DNA from: Rahnella aceris
GTDB lineage: Bacteria > Pseudomonadota > Gammaproteobacteria > Enterobacterales > Enterobacteriaceae
DNA: 64,000 nucleotides
NCBI RefSeq assembly: GCF_011684115.1
Contig: NZ_JAADJV010000001.1
Coordinates: forward strand, 1,860,001-1,924,000
Reading direction: 5' to 3'
Part shown: positions 1-8,013 of the stretch, piece by piece
Layout: every line of letters begins with the position of its first letter
Numbering within the stretch: the first letter of the stretch is position 1
Made by a program: the position numbers and the translations under genes
Notes under the pieces: model-generated
Database searches by the model: none
Seen by the model: the letters and a program-made list of their open reading frames with translations, nothing else
Told to the model about the DNA's origin: nothing

Positions 1-46
1 GTGAATTTGTCACCTTTACTTTGATGAAAATGCCAGGAGATTAATA

Positions 47-265
47 ATGCTAATCTACAACGTTTTTGGACGACACCTTGGGATCAAACGTGAGGGGGAG
101 CGCTGGCTGGTATTCCGCGCAGACCTGACAGAACGAAAATTTTCCCGGCTTTACGACATCGCAATTCCGAACGATCTGACAGAGGCAGAAATTCCAGGTT
201 GGCTTGATGACATTTTACATGAGGCTGCAACAGAGCGTCATCCGGAGGTGAAGCGTGTCGAATAA
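47..265 (+). CDS. Small hypothetical protein (72 aa)
   Basis: An ATG at 47 follows a good ribosome site (AGGAGA, 35-40) with 6 bases of spacing, so this start is well supported. The product is 72 aa, has no signal peptide or membrane segment, and begins with a short strand-like stretch (residues 2-12) followed by a charged C-terminal half ending in a helix-like segment rich in E and H. The overall look resembles a family of ~70-aa proteins annotated only as a domain of unknown function (DUF7661-like). That link is from memory and weak. No partner is clear: the next gene starts 250 bases on, after a terminator-like hairpin, so it is probably expressed alone. Confidence 0.6.
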   Translation: MLIYNVFGRHLGIKREGERWLVFRADLTERKFSRLYDIAIPNDLTEAEIPGWLDDILHEAATERHPEVKRVE

Positions 266-388
266 GAAATCTGGCTTGCATACGTAAGTATCCCGCTTAA
301 CCGGAGCATTCACTAATAGAGATATTTTGTCACGCCATCCGGACACCGCCTCCTCACCATTGACAACTAATACGCTGTGCTGCTTGTC

Positions 389-428
389 ATGTCCGCCTCC
401 GGCACAGTGAGAAGCGGACATCGTTTTT
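389..428 (+). terminator. Terminator-like hairpin after the first small gene
   Basis: The arms ATGTCCGC (389-396) and GCGGACAT (414-421) are perfect inverted repeats of 8 bases with a 17-base loop, followed by CG and five T (424-428). The large loop makes this a moderate rather than strong terminator. It would end transcription of the gene at 47-265 and isolate it from the pair at 514-1010. Confidence 0.45.
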
Positions 429-513
429 CGGTCAGGATACCTGCTATGATAAATTTTTGATGAAAAGGCATTCAATTGATAGAAATCGGCGAAGGTAATA
501 AAAGGGAGGTGTG

Positions 514-774
514 ATGTTTACCCCAGAGTTTATTAATGATGAACATGGAGAGTTTCTACTTGTAGCCAGCCACAGCCTCGCATCCCCGGAATCTATAAAA
601 CTCAGTATTGCGTACAATATTGCCAGAATATCTTACGGACTATCACAGCTTCCATCGCACATTCGAACTTGCCGGGTCGTCTATGATATTAGAGGACAAT
701 CAATCCCTGACCAGGTCCTGGCCCAGGTCAGACAAGCGTTTGAGCAGGCAGCCATTGTGGAGTTTAAATGCTGA
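514..774 (+). CDS. Hypothetical protein (86 aa), first of an overlapping pair
   Basis: The ATG at 514 has a GGGAGG ribosome site (504-509) four bases upstream; a GTG at 511 is also in frame but lies too close to that site. The 86-aa product is soluble, with an alternating hydrophobic pattern and a C-terminal segment (VVYDIRGQ, then a helix) like a small alpha/beta domain. I do not recognise the family. The stop overlaps the start of the next gene (768) by 7 bases, so the two are translationally coupled. Tight pairs of short soluble proteins next to gene remnants are often immunity or antitoxin genes at the end of a polymorphic-toxin locus, but no toxin is visible here, so that is speculation. 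Confidence 0.6.
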   Translation: MFTPEFINDEHGEFLLVASHSLASPESIKLSIAYNIARISYGLSQLPSHIRTCRVVYDIRGQSIPDQVLAQVRQAFEQAAIVEFKC

Positions 775-1010
775 TGGGACTTCAGTTAATTGTAAAAGCA
801 GAGCGTAAGAAGATAGAAAAATCGTTGGGGTCACTTACATCAGAATGTGAAATATTCCCGGTCGCTGAAGACCTTTTCGGCATTTCAATTCCAGAGCGAA
901 TTCTCTCATCCGTGGGTGAAGATGTTGTTCTACAGAAACTTGAACAACTCAAGCGTTTTGACCTTTGGCAGGGGGCCTGGCAAGAACCCAAGCGACGTTG
1001 GCTTTGGTGA
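768..1010 (+). CDS. Hypothetical protein (80 aa), second of an overlapping pair
   Basis: The ATG at 768 lies inside the last codons of the preceding gene (7-base overlap), an arrangement that usually means translational coupling; an alternative ATG is two codons later. The 80-aa product is soluble and charged, with a K/E-rich N-terminal helix (VKAERKKIEKS) and a tryptophan-rich tail ending RRWLW. I do not recognise it. The two-gene unit is probably functional as a pair because the overlap keeps both frames intact. No terminator is obvious in the 93 bases between this gene and the convergent gene at 1104-1460. Confidence 0.55.
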   Translation: MLMGLQLIVKAERKKIEKSLGSLTSECEIFPVAEDLFGISIPERILSSVGEDVVLQKLEQLKRFDLWQGAWQEPKRRWLW

Positions 1011-1103
1011 GTTTCAGCTTTGAGCGGGGAGCTGACATTGGCTTTTCATGCCTGTAAGAGATACCCACCGGGCTGATGGTTTTTTAGCGTGTCATTGCCA
1101 AAA

Positions 1104-1460
1104 TTATACCGCACCCGCCTCTGGTGTTCCCTGATGGAAAGCCAACTCCCATTGCCCCTTGTCAGAATACACCCAGCAAGAAGAACGTAGGGATGCTCGG
1201 CTGCCGTCCGAATTAAACGTCTTGTAGTGCAGAATGGCGCAGTACTCTCCCATGCTGATCAGCCGGAAATCACTGCTAAGAATGATCGTTGGACTTAATT
1301 CGCCAGTCAAAGATGCTATCGTCTCCGCGCGGTCAACTATTACACCTGACCGTGTGATTTCCCGAAATTCGGGATGCAATATCTGTTCAAGCCATTTCCG
1401 ATCATTCCGCCGGACACCGTGAAGACTGCATTCAAGTGCTTTCAGCTTTTCCAAGAGCAT
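1104..1460 (-). CDS. DUF4440 / NTF2-like (SnoaL-fold) protein
   Basis: The 118-aa product has the pattern of the NTF2-like superfamily as seen in DUF4440 proteins: an N-terminal helix (LEKLKALECSLHG), the segment HPEFREITRSG, then alternating strands ending in W-LAFHQGTP. Members are small alpha+beta barrels, often of unknown function. The start is set at 1460 because the minus strand shows a GGGGGAGA ribosome site just upstream of that ATG; a longer frame reaches 1514 but its extra 18 codons have no such site and span this ribosome site. The gene is convergent with the small pair to its left and stands alone. Confidence 0.7.
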   Translation of the reverse strand: MLLEKLKALECSLHGVRRNDRKWLEQILHPEFREITRSGVIVDRAETIASLTGELSPTIILSSDFRLISMGEYCAILHYKTFNSDGSRASLRSSCWVYSDKGQWELAFHQGTPEAGAV

Positions 1461-1527
1461 TTTTCTCCCCCTAATTGAACCCTGACAGTTGAATGAATTT
1501 ATCATAATAACCAAGGCTAATCTTTAA

Positions 1528-1728
1528 TGCCCCCGAGAGGTAACTTCCGCTTTTGGCACAGGAGTACCAAAGGGCAGCTACAAGCAAAGAGCAGACATTA
1601 ATTACCTGCTCAATGAAGGGTCTATTAGCATCAGTGTTGCAATTGAATTAAAAACACCTCCAGACCATCCTGTGTTGAATGAGTCGTCTGCGACAGGTAT
1701 ACCAGCCAGCCCTCTGTATATTTCATGA
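1528..1728 (+). pseudogene. Possible start-less coding remnant
   Basis: Between the DUF4440 gene and nat, one frame stays open for 66 codons from just after a TAA at 1525-1527 to a TGA at 1726-1728. It reads like protein (for example GTGVPKGSYKQRADINYLLN followed by a serine/isoleucine-rich strand), but it has no ATG, GTG or TTG preceded by a ribosome site. This looks like the 3-prime end of a lost gene, perhaps the tail of a secreted or polymorphic-toxin type protein. A chance open frame is possible. I do not recognise a family. Confidence 0.3.
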
Positions 1729-1758
1729 GGATAAATAGAGGGAAGGCTGTGCTCAGGA

Positions 1759-2547
1759 TTACACTGTCTTCCCGATGTATTGCGGTGCAGGCAGAGCAAA
1801 GCGGTTTTTCAGGACATGGGCAATATCGTCTTCCGTCAGTTGCTGCTTTTCTACGCCCTCTGCGGTGATCGTCTTCAGCACATTCCCTAGCAAAATCAGC
1901 CGACCCTCGGGGACGTGCTGCACGATCAGTAACTTCTGCACAAAGATGGCATCAGGATGGGTGGAGTTGAGGTAGTTGGCCGGGACGAAATCAATCCACT
2001 CCTGGGGTGACAGATCAAAACTGTATTGATTGGCCCATTCACCCTCCACCTTCGCTTGTAGCAGGTACTCGCTATTAACGTCACGGATAAGTCGGAAAGT
2101 GTCGAAATCCTGTTCGATGTCGGTATCTGGCATGTCTATGGCGATCGGTGCGCGAATACCATAGCTGCCGAACCCTAGATCGCAAAGCCACAGGCGGTCA
2201 TCGACTTCAGCAATTAATGCCATATGCGTTTTCGGTCGGCGTGCCGGGTAGAACATCGGACGAGCTGCAACGAAACGGTAGGTAATACCTAAAGCGCCCA
2301 ACGCCATTGCAAATAGCCCATTGACCTCATAGCAGTATCCACCACGACCTCGTTGTAGCAGCTTGTCTGCAATGTCTTCGGGTACCAGGGAGACGACTTT
2401 GCCAGCCTGTACATCCAGATTCTCGAAGGGCACAGAAAAGAGTTGATGACGCATGAGCGCGTGCAGCGTGGCGGTATCGGCGGCTGCATGCCCGGTGTAG
2501 TTTATACGACGGAAATAAGTAGAAAGGTCAAAGTTGTCGCTATGCAT
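1759..2547 (-). CDS. nat: Arylamine N-acetyltransferase
   Basis: This enzyme transfers an acetyl group from acetyl-CoA to arylamines and hydrazines. The catalytic triad is readable: Cys72 in RGGYCYEVN, His108 in KTHMAL and Asp123 in CDLGFG, with the spacing usual for the family. The length of 262 aa is close to that of bacterial family members. The start at 2547 is chosen because an AAGGAGG ribosome site precedes it; an in-frame ATG 10 codons upstream lacks one. It is divergent from the MocR-type regulator at 2646, with 98 bases between the two starts, so that regulator is the obvious candidate to control it. Soluble, cytoplasmic. Confidence 0.93.
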   Translation of the reverse strand: MHSDNFDLSTYFRRINYTGHAAADTATLHALMRHQLFSVPFENLDVQAGKVVSLVPEDIADKLLQRGRGGYCYEVNGLFAMALGALGITYRFVAARPMFYPARRPKTHMALIAEVDDRLWLCDLGFGSYGIRAPIAIDMPDTDIEQDFDTFRLIRDVNSEYLLQAKVEGEWANQYSFDLSPQEWIDFVPANYLNSTHPDAIFVQKLLIVQHVPEGRLILLGNVLKTITAEGVEKQQLTEDDIAHVLKNRFALPAPQYIGKTV

Positions 2548-2645
2548 AATGCCTCCTTGATTGCTCGGGTTCGGCACTACTATAGAAGGGCCGCATCATT
2601 GTCTGTATAGTCAGATTTATCGAAAATCAGACTGTACAGTTCGCA

Positions 2646-4082
2646 ATGTCCGTCCCACGTCTGTTGTCCCCACATTACCGCCGGATTGCTGAAATGCTGC
2701 GCCTTACCCTTGCATCAGGTGTATTGCGAGCCGGCGACAGGATGATCTCCGCACGTAAACTGGCCGAACGCGAGCAAGTTAGCCTTCCAACGGCACTGGA
2801 AGCACTCCGTTGTCTGGAGGCCGAAGGCCTGATTGTTGCGCGTCCGCGTTCTGGCTACTTCGTTTGCCAGATAAACACACCTCAGAACATGCAGTCTTCC
2901 CATCATTTACCTGGCCCGGTCCCCGTGACAATGTCAGCAGTAGCCCGTTCGCTATTCAGCAGCGCAGAAGCCCGTCTGGTGCCGCTTGGCGCAGCGCTGC
3001 CCGATCCCCTATGGCTGCCAACAGATACGCTACAGCGGGCGTTGCAGACTGCAAGCCGTCGCCTGGACGCACACGGTCAGAGCTACAGCCTGCCGCCGGG
3101 AAGGGCAGACCTGCGCAGAAATATAGCCGTACGCGCTGCACAGTGGGGTGCCCGTTTTGGTCCGGATGATCTCGTCATTACGGCTGGCGCGACGCAGGCA
3201 CTGCGTCTGGCTCTGCGGGCTGTATGTCAGCCAGGTGATGTAGTGGCCATTGAGCAACCCGCCTACTTCGGTACGCTCCTGCTGCTGGAGGACCTAGGCC
3301 TCAAGGCATTGCAAATCCCCACGGATCCCGCTGAAGGCTTGTTGCTGGCACCTCTGGGTGAAGCTATTCAGCGCCACCGTCCCGCAGCCGTGCTGGCTTC
3401 GCCCACGGTGCAAAACCCACTTGGTGCCAGTATGCCCGTCACCCGCAAGCAGGAACTTGTTGCGCTGATTGAACGTGCAGGCATCCCTTTAATTGAGGAC
3501 GATGTATATGGTGACCTGGCCGGTGAGGGGCAGCGCCCTCCGGCCTGCAAGGCCTTCGACCAGAGTGGGAGTGTGATTTACTGCAGTTCATTATCCAAAA
3601 CCCTTGCCCCGGGCTGGAGAATCGGTTGGATTGCGGCAGGACGCTACCACACGCAGGTATTGCAGGCCCGCATGGCCGGGGATTGGGCAGGCGCACCGCT
3701 GCTTGAAGCAGCCGCGAGCGATATACTGGCAAGTGGAGACTACGAACGTCATCTGCGGCGCCTGAAGCTCCGGGTCACGGAGGGAGTACACGCCGTTATC
3801 GCCCGGGTCAACGCAAGCTTCCCTCCGGGCACTCGTGTTGCCGTGCCGACAGCCGGTTTCTTGTTGTGGATAGAACTTCCGCATCCGCTGAATGCATTGG
3901 TGGTACATCGTCGCGCGCTGGCGCTGGGCATTGGTGTCAGTCCTGGCCTCCTGTTTTCCCCGGGGGCGGAATTTCAGAACTTCCTGCGGTTAAATTGTGC
4001 GAATGAACCCTCGCCCACCTTGCTCAATGCAGTGGAACAGATCGGTGCGCTTTGTCATGAACTGGCTGGTCAGCGCGAATGA
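2646..4082 (+). CDS. MocR/PdxR-type GntR regulator with aminotransferase-like domain
   Basis: The 478-aa protein has two parts: an N-terminal GntR winged helix (about residues 10-78, containing ISARKLAEREQVSLPTALEA) and a C-terminal fold-type I aminotransferase domain (about 115-470). The PLP-binding lysine is Lys318 in SSLSKTLAPGWRIGW. Proteins of this design (PdxR, GabR, YdcR) sense PLP or amino compounds and activate a neighbouring, usually divergent, gene. Here the divergent neighbour is nat, 98 bases away, so nat is the likely target. This is inference from position; the ligand cannot be read from the sequence. Confidence 0.88.
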   Translation: MSVPRLLSPHYRRIAEMLRLTLASGVLRAGDRMISARKLAEREQVSLPTALEALRCLEAEGLIVARPRSGYFVCQINTPQNMQSSHHLPGPVPVTMSAVARSLFSSAEARLVPLGAALPDPLWLPTDTLQRALQTASRRLDAHGQSYSLPPGRADLRRNIAVRAAQWGARFGPDDLVITAGATQALRLALRAVCQPGDVVAIEQPAYFGTLLLLEDLGLKALQIPTDPAEGLLLAPLGEAIQRHRPAAVLASPTVQNPLGASMPVTRKQELVALIERAGIPLIEDDVYGDLAGEGQRPPACKAFDQSGSVIYCSSLSKTLAPGWRIGWIAAGRYHTQVLQARMAGDWAGAPLLEAAASDILASGDYERHLRRLKLRVTEGVHAVIARVNASFPPGTRVAVPTAGFLLWIELPHPLNALVVHRRALALGIGVSPGLLFSPGAEFQNFLRLNCANEPSPTLLNAVEQIGALCHELAGQRE

Positions 4083-4185
4083 CTCATACATGCCTAAGTC
4101 CACACTAATCCCTCTGCTAAAGGTAAGCACGCATGTTTGAGATATCCGGGAGGAGATCAGGATGCTTACCGCCCCCCTTACTCCC

Positions 4186-5106
4186 CTACTTTGCTGATTT
4201 GATAATAGCCGTTCTGTTTATACGCCTCTCACTCAATAAGGCGAAAATCCCGGCTGCGGCCACGATTGACGCACCGGCCAGCGTGGAAGATGACGGAAAA
4301 CTGTCGAGGAACAGAAAACCAAGCATCATCGACCAGACCATCGTGGTGTAATCAAAAGGCGCCAGCAGCGACGCATCGGCGTAACGCAGGCTCAGCGTAA
4401 TCAGGATCTGTGCCATTCCGCCAAAAAAGCCGCAACCGATGAGCAGTAAAAGCTGCAAGGTGGTCGGGATTTTCCAGCCGAAGAAAATCGTCGCCAGACC
4501 AATCAGCATGGTCATCAGCGAGAAGTAGAAAACGATCGCGCCCGGTCTTTCGATGCCATTTAAAAAACGGATTTGCACCGAAGATACCGCCGTACACATC
4601 GCCGCCAGCAGCGCCAGAATCACGCCCAGCCCCGCCGAAACCTGCTTAAAACTGCCCGAGAGCAGCGAACCGCTGTCTGTCAGATGCGCCCACAGCATGA
4701 CGATAATGCCGGTGAAACCGATACCCACCGCCAGCCAGCGGGCTGCGTGAACATTTTCACGCAGTAAAACCGCGGCCATGACCACCGTAAATAACGGCGC
4801 GGCGTAGCTTATCGCCGTGGCATCCGCCAGCGAGATATACACTAACGCCAGATAGTTAAAATACATTCCCCCCGTGCCGGAAAAGCCGCGAATTAAATGG
4901 CCGGATATATTCTTCGTTTTAATTTGGGGGAAAACAGGGCCCTGAAATTTGAGCCAGATCAGCAGCGGGAATAAGGCGACGAAAGAGCGAAAAAATATCA
5001 CTTCTCCGGTAGGTATATTTCCGCCCAGCCCTTTCACGCAGGCCAGCATTAATGTGGCACACAGGGCTGATAATATTTTTAGCGAAATACCCATTCTGGC
5101 GTTCAT
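4186..5106 (-). CDS. EamA/DMT-family inner-membrane exporter
   Basis: A 306-aa protein with about ten hydrophobic segments arranged as two EamA repeats (roughly residues 5-140 and 155-295), the plan of the drug/metabolite transporter superfamily (RhaT/YdcZ type). Such proteins export amino acids, nucleosides or other metabolites; the substrate here is unknown. A short AAGG ribosome site sits before the ATG at 5106. The gene is convergent with the MocR-type regulator and divergent from the solute-binding protein gene at 5343, with 236 bases between the two starts, in which I saw no recognisable operator. Confidence 0.85.
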   Translation of the reverse strand: MNARMGISLKILSALCATLMLACVKGLGGNIPTGEVIFFRSFVALFPLLIWLKFQGPVFPQIKTKNISGHLIRGFSGTGGMYFNYLALVYISLADATAISYAAPLFTVVMAAVLLRENVHAARWLAVGIGFTGIIVMLWAHLTDSGSLLSGSFKQVSAGLGVILALLAAMCTAVSSVQIRFLNGIERPGAIVFYFSLMTMLIGLATIFFGWKIPTTLQLLLLIGCGFFGGMAQILITLSLRYADASLLAPFDYTTMVWSMMLGFLFLDSFPSSSTLAGASIVAAAGIFALLSERRINRTAIIKSAK

Positions 5107-5342
5107 TATTAACCTTCGTTCCTGGTGAGCAGCGGGATGAATCTGTCCGCTATTCTGGCAGAGCCGCCTTTTTCCCGGTCATACAAAAAGCGTATCGCCA
5201 TACAGGGTTTACTTCTTATACAACGCCAGGGTGAGCTTATATAGTCGGGCTGACTCATAAAGAAACCGCAGCCAGTTTTGCTCACAGTGAGCCAGGGGAA
5301 GTTGTCGTCACACACTGCTAATTAAAAAATCCCGGAGAATGA

Positions 5343-6185
5343 ATGATGAAACTGAAGTTACTGTCTTGTTCCTTGCTGGCGTTGCCACTGATGGCGGCCT
5401 TTTCCTCTGCGAAAGCGGATGTTCTTTCTGATATTCAGGCACGCGGTTCACTCAATTGTGCCGTGTATTCCGATGTGCCGCCGTTCTCGTCGCCGGATCC
5501 GAAAACGCGCCAGTTGGCGGGAATGGACGTCGATTTATGTACGGCGTTAGCCAAACAGATGGGCGTAAAACTCAATCTGATGCCGACGTCTATTGAAGCG
5601 CGTATTGCGGTGATCGCCACTGGCCGCGCCGACGTGCTGATTGCCAATCTGGCGTATACCAAAACGCGCGGCCAACAGATTCAGTTCAGCGATCCGTATT
5701 ACGTGGCGAAAGAAGTGCTGGTGGTGAAAAAGCCCAACGTCGATAAAACTCGTGCGGATTTTAAAGGCAAACGCATCAGCGCCACCAAAGGCACAACGTC
5801 TGAACAATCGATATATCTGGCAGGCGCAAAAGCCGTGACCTTCCAGGATGCTGCGTCGGCCTTTCTGGCGCTGGAACAGAATAAAGCGGTGGGCTTTGTG
5901 ACCAACACCATGACCGCCATCAAAATGATTTCTCAGGCCGGAAAAGACGGCATTGAACTGGGGATGATCAAAGAGCCGATGGCGCTGGAGCCGATTGGCG
6001 TCGGCATGAAAAAGGACGAACCGGCATTGCTGGCGAAGGTTAACAGCAGCCTGAAAGCGATGGATGACGACGGCACCATCGATAAAATCTGGGATACCTG
6101 GATCGGGCCAAATACCGAATACAAAATGGTGCGCGAAGACAAAGTACAGCCGCTCTCCAGCCTTAAATTCGAACCTCTGGAATAA
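5343..6185 (+). CDS. Family 3 amino-acid ABC transporter substrate-binding protein
   Basis: The 280-aa precursor begins with a signal peptide (residues 1 to about 25, cleavage likely after AKA). It continues as a periplasmic type II binding protein of the family 3 class: the segments GMDVDLCTALAKQMG, IANLAYTKTRGQQIQFSDPYY and KGTTSEQ are typical of amino-acid binders. A GGAGA ribosome site lies just before the ATG. Three bases separate its stop from pxpB, so it is the first gene of a three-gene operon with pxpB and pxpC. No permease or ATPase gene is nearby, so it must borrow a transporter from elsewhere or serve as a sensor. 5-Oxoproline or a related cyclic amide is a plausible ligand given the neighbours. 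Confidence 0.85.
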   Translation: MMKLKLLSCSLLALPLMAAFSSAKADVLSDIQARGSLNCAVYSDVPPFSSPDPKTRQLAGMDVDLCTALAKQMGVKLNLMPTSIEARIAVIATGRADVLIANLAYTKTRGQQIQFSDPYYVAKEVLVVKKPNVDKTRADFKGKRISATKGTTSEQSIYLAGAKAVTFQDAASAFLALEQNKAVGFVTNTMTAIKMISQAGKDGIELGMIKEPMALEPIGVGMKKDEPALLAKVNSSLKAMDDDGTIDKIWDTWIGPNTEYKMVREDKVQPLSSLKFEPLE

Positions 6186-6188
6186 CCG

Positions 6189-6899
6189 ATGATCACTGCG
6201 TCGCACGAGGCGCCTTCCCGCGCCTCTTTTATTCTTGCCAGTCAGGGCGACAACATCAAAATCTCCACCATCGGCAGCCGTGCATGGCTGATTGAAGCGC
6301 CGGGAGATTTCGACCTGCCCGCCCAGCGCCGCATCTGGTCACTGGCGGTCGCATTGCGCGCGCGTGATGATATCGAATCACTGATCCCCGGCGTGACCAA
6401 TTTGCTGGTGCTGTTTCGCCAGACACCGGCAGATTACGACGCCACCTTTGCCCTGCTGGTGGCCGCCTGGGAACAGGCACAGGCCGTACATCCGCAAGGC
6501 AAACTGATTGAAATTCCGGTGATTTACGGCGGTGAACATGCCACCGATCTGGACGCGGTTTGCCAGCATACCGGGCTTTCGCCGCGCGAGGTCATCCGCC
6601 GCCATTCTGAGGGTTGCTACACGGTGTTTTCACTGGGCAGCGCGCCGGGTTTTGGCTATCTCCACGGGCTGGATCCGTCTCTGGCCACGCCGCGTAAAAA
6701 AGTCCCCTCGCTGAATATGCTCAAAGGCACCGTGACTATCGGCGGCGCACAGACCGGGATTTCCGCGCTGACCGGGCCAAACGGCTGGAACGCCATCGGA
6801 TTCGCCGAACTGACGCTGTTTGACCCGCAGGCGGAGAATCCTGCGCTGATGGCACCGGGGGACAGAGTGCGCTTTCTGCCAGAAAGGATTGAATTGTGA
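6189..6899 (+). CDS. pxpB: 5-oxoprolinase subunit B (KipI-type)
   Basis: A 236-aa protein of the KipI/PxpB family. PxpA, PxpB and PxpC together hydrolyse 5-oxoproline (pyroglutamate) to glutamate with ATP; PxpB and PxpC appear to phosphorylate the substrate. Family marks include SRAWLIEAPG near residue 30, the central GVTNLLV, and the glycine-rich PGFGYLHGL and VTIGGAQTGI segments with the cyclophilin-like C-terminal domain. It begins 3 bases after the binding-protein gene and overlaps pxpC by 4 bases, so the three are one operon. In Bacillus the related KipI inhibits the sporulation kinase KinA, but that role does not apply here. Confidence 0.87.
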   Translation: MITASHEAPSRASFILASQGDNIKISTIGSRAWLIEAPGDFDLPAQRRIWSLAVALRARDDIESLIPGVTNLLVLFRQTPADYDATFALLVAAWEQAQAVHPQGKLIEIPVIYGGEHATDLDAVCQHTGLSPREVIRRHSEGCYTVFSLGSAPGFGYLHGLDPSLATPRKKVPSLNMLKGTVTIGGAQTGISALTGPNGWNAIGFAELTLFDPQAENPALMAPGDRVRFLPERIEL

Positions 6900-7897
6900 C
6901 TGAACCAGCCGTGATTGAAATAGTGAAAACTGGCCCGCTGAATACTGTTCAGGACGCGGGCCGCAGCGGATTCCGGGATATCGGCGTGTCTGTCAGCGGC
7001 GTGATGGATCCGCTGGCGTTTCACGCGGGCAACATCATGCTGGGCAATGACGAAAACGCCGCCTGCATTGAAGTGCAGATGTTTCCGTTTAAGGTCCGGT
7101 TTCTCGCCGATACCAGCATCGCCATCACCGGCGCAGATTGCCGCACGAAGCTCGACGGTACAGATCTTCCGCCCTGGTGGGCGTGTTCCGTCCGCGCAGG
7201 GCAGGAGCTGGAAATGCAGTTCCCGCGTTACGGTGCCCGCAGCTATTTGTGCGTCGCCGGAGGCATTGACGTGCCGGTCGTTATGGGCTCGCGCAGCACC
7301 GCGCTGCGTGGTGGCTTTGGTGGTTTAGACGGACGACCGCTGGAGAAAAACGATCGCCTCGCGGCGGGTAAAACCACCGCATCTCCCCTGCCTGCGCAAG
7401 GTATGGGCATCGAGCCGCCGGAGATCGCGCTGGCAAACGTATTCCCGACCAGCACTGAGGGATGCGTGCAACTGCGGGCTATTCCCGCCGGAGAATATTC
7501 GCTGTTTGAAGCCGATCTTCCCCGCTTCTGGTCGCAGCCGTGGAAAGTGTCCCTGCACAGCAACCGCACCGGTTACCGCTTATCCGGCGCGCCAGTCACG
7601 CCCTCGAAAGTCATCGAAATGCGTTCATACGGTTTAGTCCCCGGCATCGTTCAGGTTCCGCCTGCCGGCGAGCCGATCATTCAGCTGGCTGACGCCAATA
7701 CCGCCGGAGGCTATCCGAAAATTGCCGGAATTATTGAAGAAGATTTATGGCGTCTGGCGCAGGTTCAGCCCGGTCAGAGCATTCAGTTGATCAAAAGCGA
7801 TGCACGCGAAGCCATTGCTGTTGCGGCGCAGATCAGCCAGTGGCTCACCCGCCTGCGCGATAGCATTATGCCGGTGAAGAAAATCATGGGGGTTTAA
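6896..7897 (+). CDS. pxpC: 5-oxoprolinase subunit C (KipA / biotin-dependent carboxyltransferase family)
   Basis: A 333-aa protein of the KipA/PxpC family, opening with the usual GPLNTVQDAGRSGFRDIGVS and containing YLCVAGGIDVP, GSRSTALRGGFGG and SNRTGYRL. It starts at a GTG (6896) that overlaps the pxpB stop in GTGA, so the two subunits are translationally coupled, as expected for proteins that form a complex. PxpA (LamB/YcsF family), the third subunit in E. coli, is not encoded in the window. A terminator hairpin follows at once (7920), so the operon ended here before the insertion element arrived. Confidence 0.87.
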   Translation: MTEPAVIEIVKTGPLNTVQDAGRSGFRDIGVSVSGVMDPLAFHAGNIMLGNDENAACIEVQMFPFKVRFLADTSIAITGADCRTKLDGTDLPPWWACSVRAGQELEMQFPRYGARSYLCVAGGIDVPVVMGSRSTALRGGFGGLDGRPLEKNDRLAAGKTTASPLPAQGMGIEPPEIALANVFPTSTEGCVQLRAIPAGEYSLFEADLPRFWSQPWKVSLHSNRTGYRLSGAPVTPSKVIEMRSYGLVPGIVQVPPAGEPIIQLADANTAGGYPKIAGIIEEDLWRLAQVQPGQSIQLIKSDAREAIAVAAQISQWLTRLRDSIMPVKKIMGV

Positions 7898-7919
7898 AAT
7901 GCCCTATGGATGAAACAGA

Positions 7920-7943
7920 AAACGGGCCAGAAAAGGCCCGTTT
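7920..7943 (+). terminator. Terminator of the pxp operon, split by the insertion element
   Basis: The arms AAACGGGCC (7920-7928) and GGCCCGTTT (7935-7943) pair perfectly around a 6-base loop. The expected T-run is missing here; the sequence runs straight into the insertion element. Five T followed by ATGG reappear directly after the element (9296-9300), so the T-run was displaced rather than lost. Confidence 0.75.
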
Positions 7944-7949
7944 AATAAG

Positions 7950-7961
7950 ATGGTCACCCCC
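7950..7961 (+). repeat. Left subterminal inverted repeat of the IS1111-type element
   Basis: ATGGTCACCCCC, 12 bases, perfect reverse complement of the copy at 9281-9292. It lies 52 bases before the transposase start. Confidence 0.85.
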
Positions 7962-8013
7962 ACCCTGTGAGCGGTACGCTGACAGGGTGTTTTTCTTTCT
8001 GAAGGGGATCATC

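Noticed and set aside
7898..7920. A truncated pxpA gene starting at the ATG just after pxpC and cut by the IS
   Set aside because: The sequence between that ATG and the IS is short and contains a terminator stem whose T-run continues on the other side of the IS, so the operon ended here before insertion.
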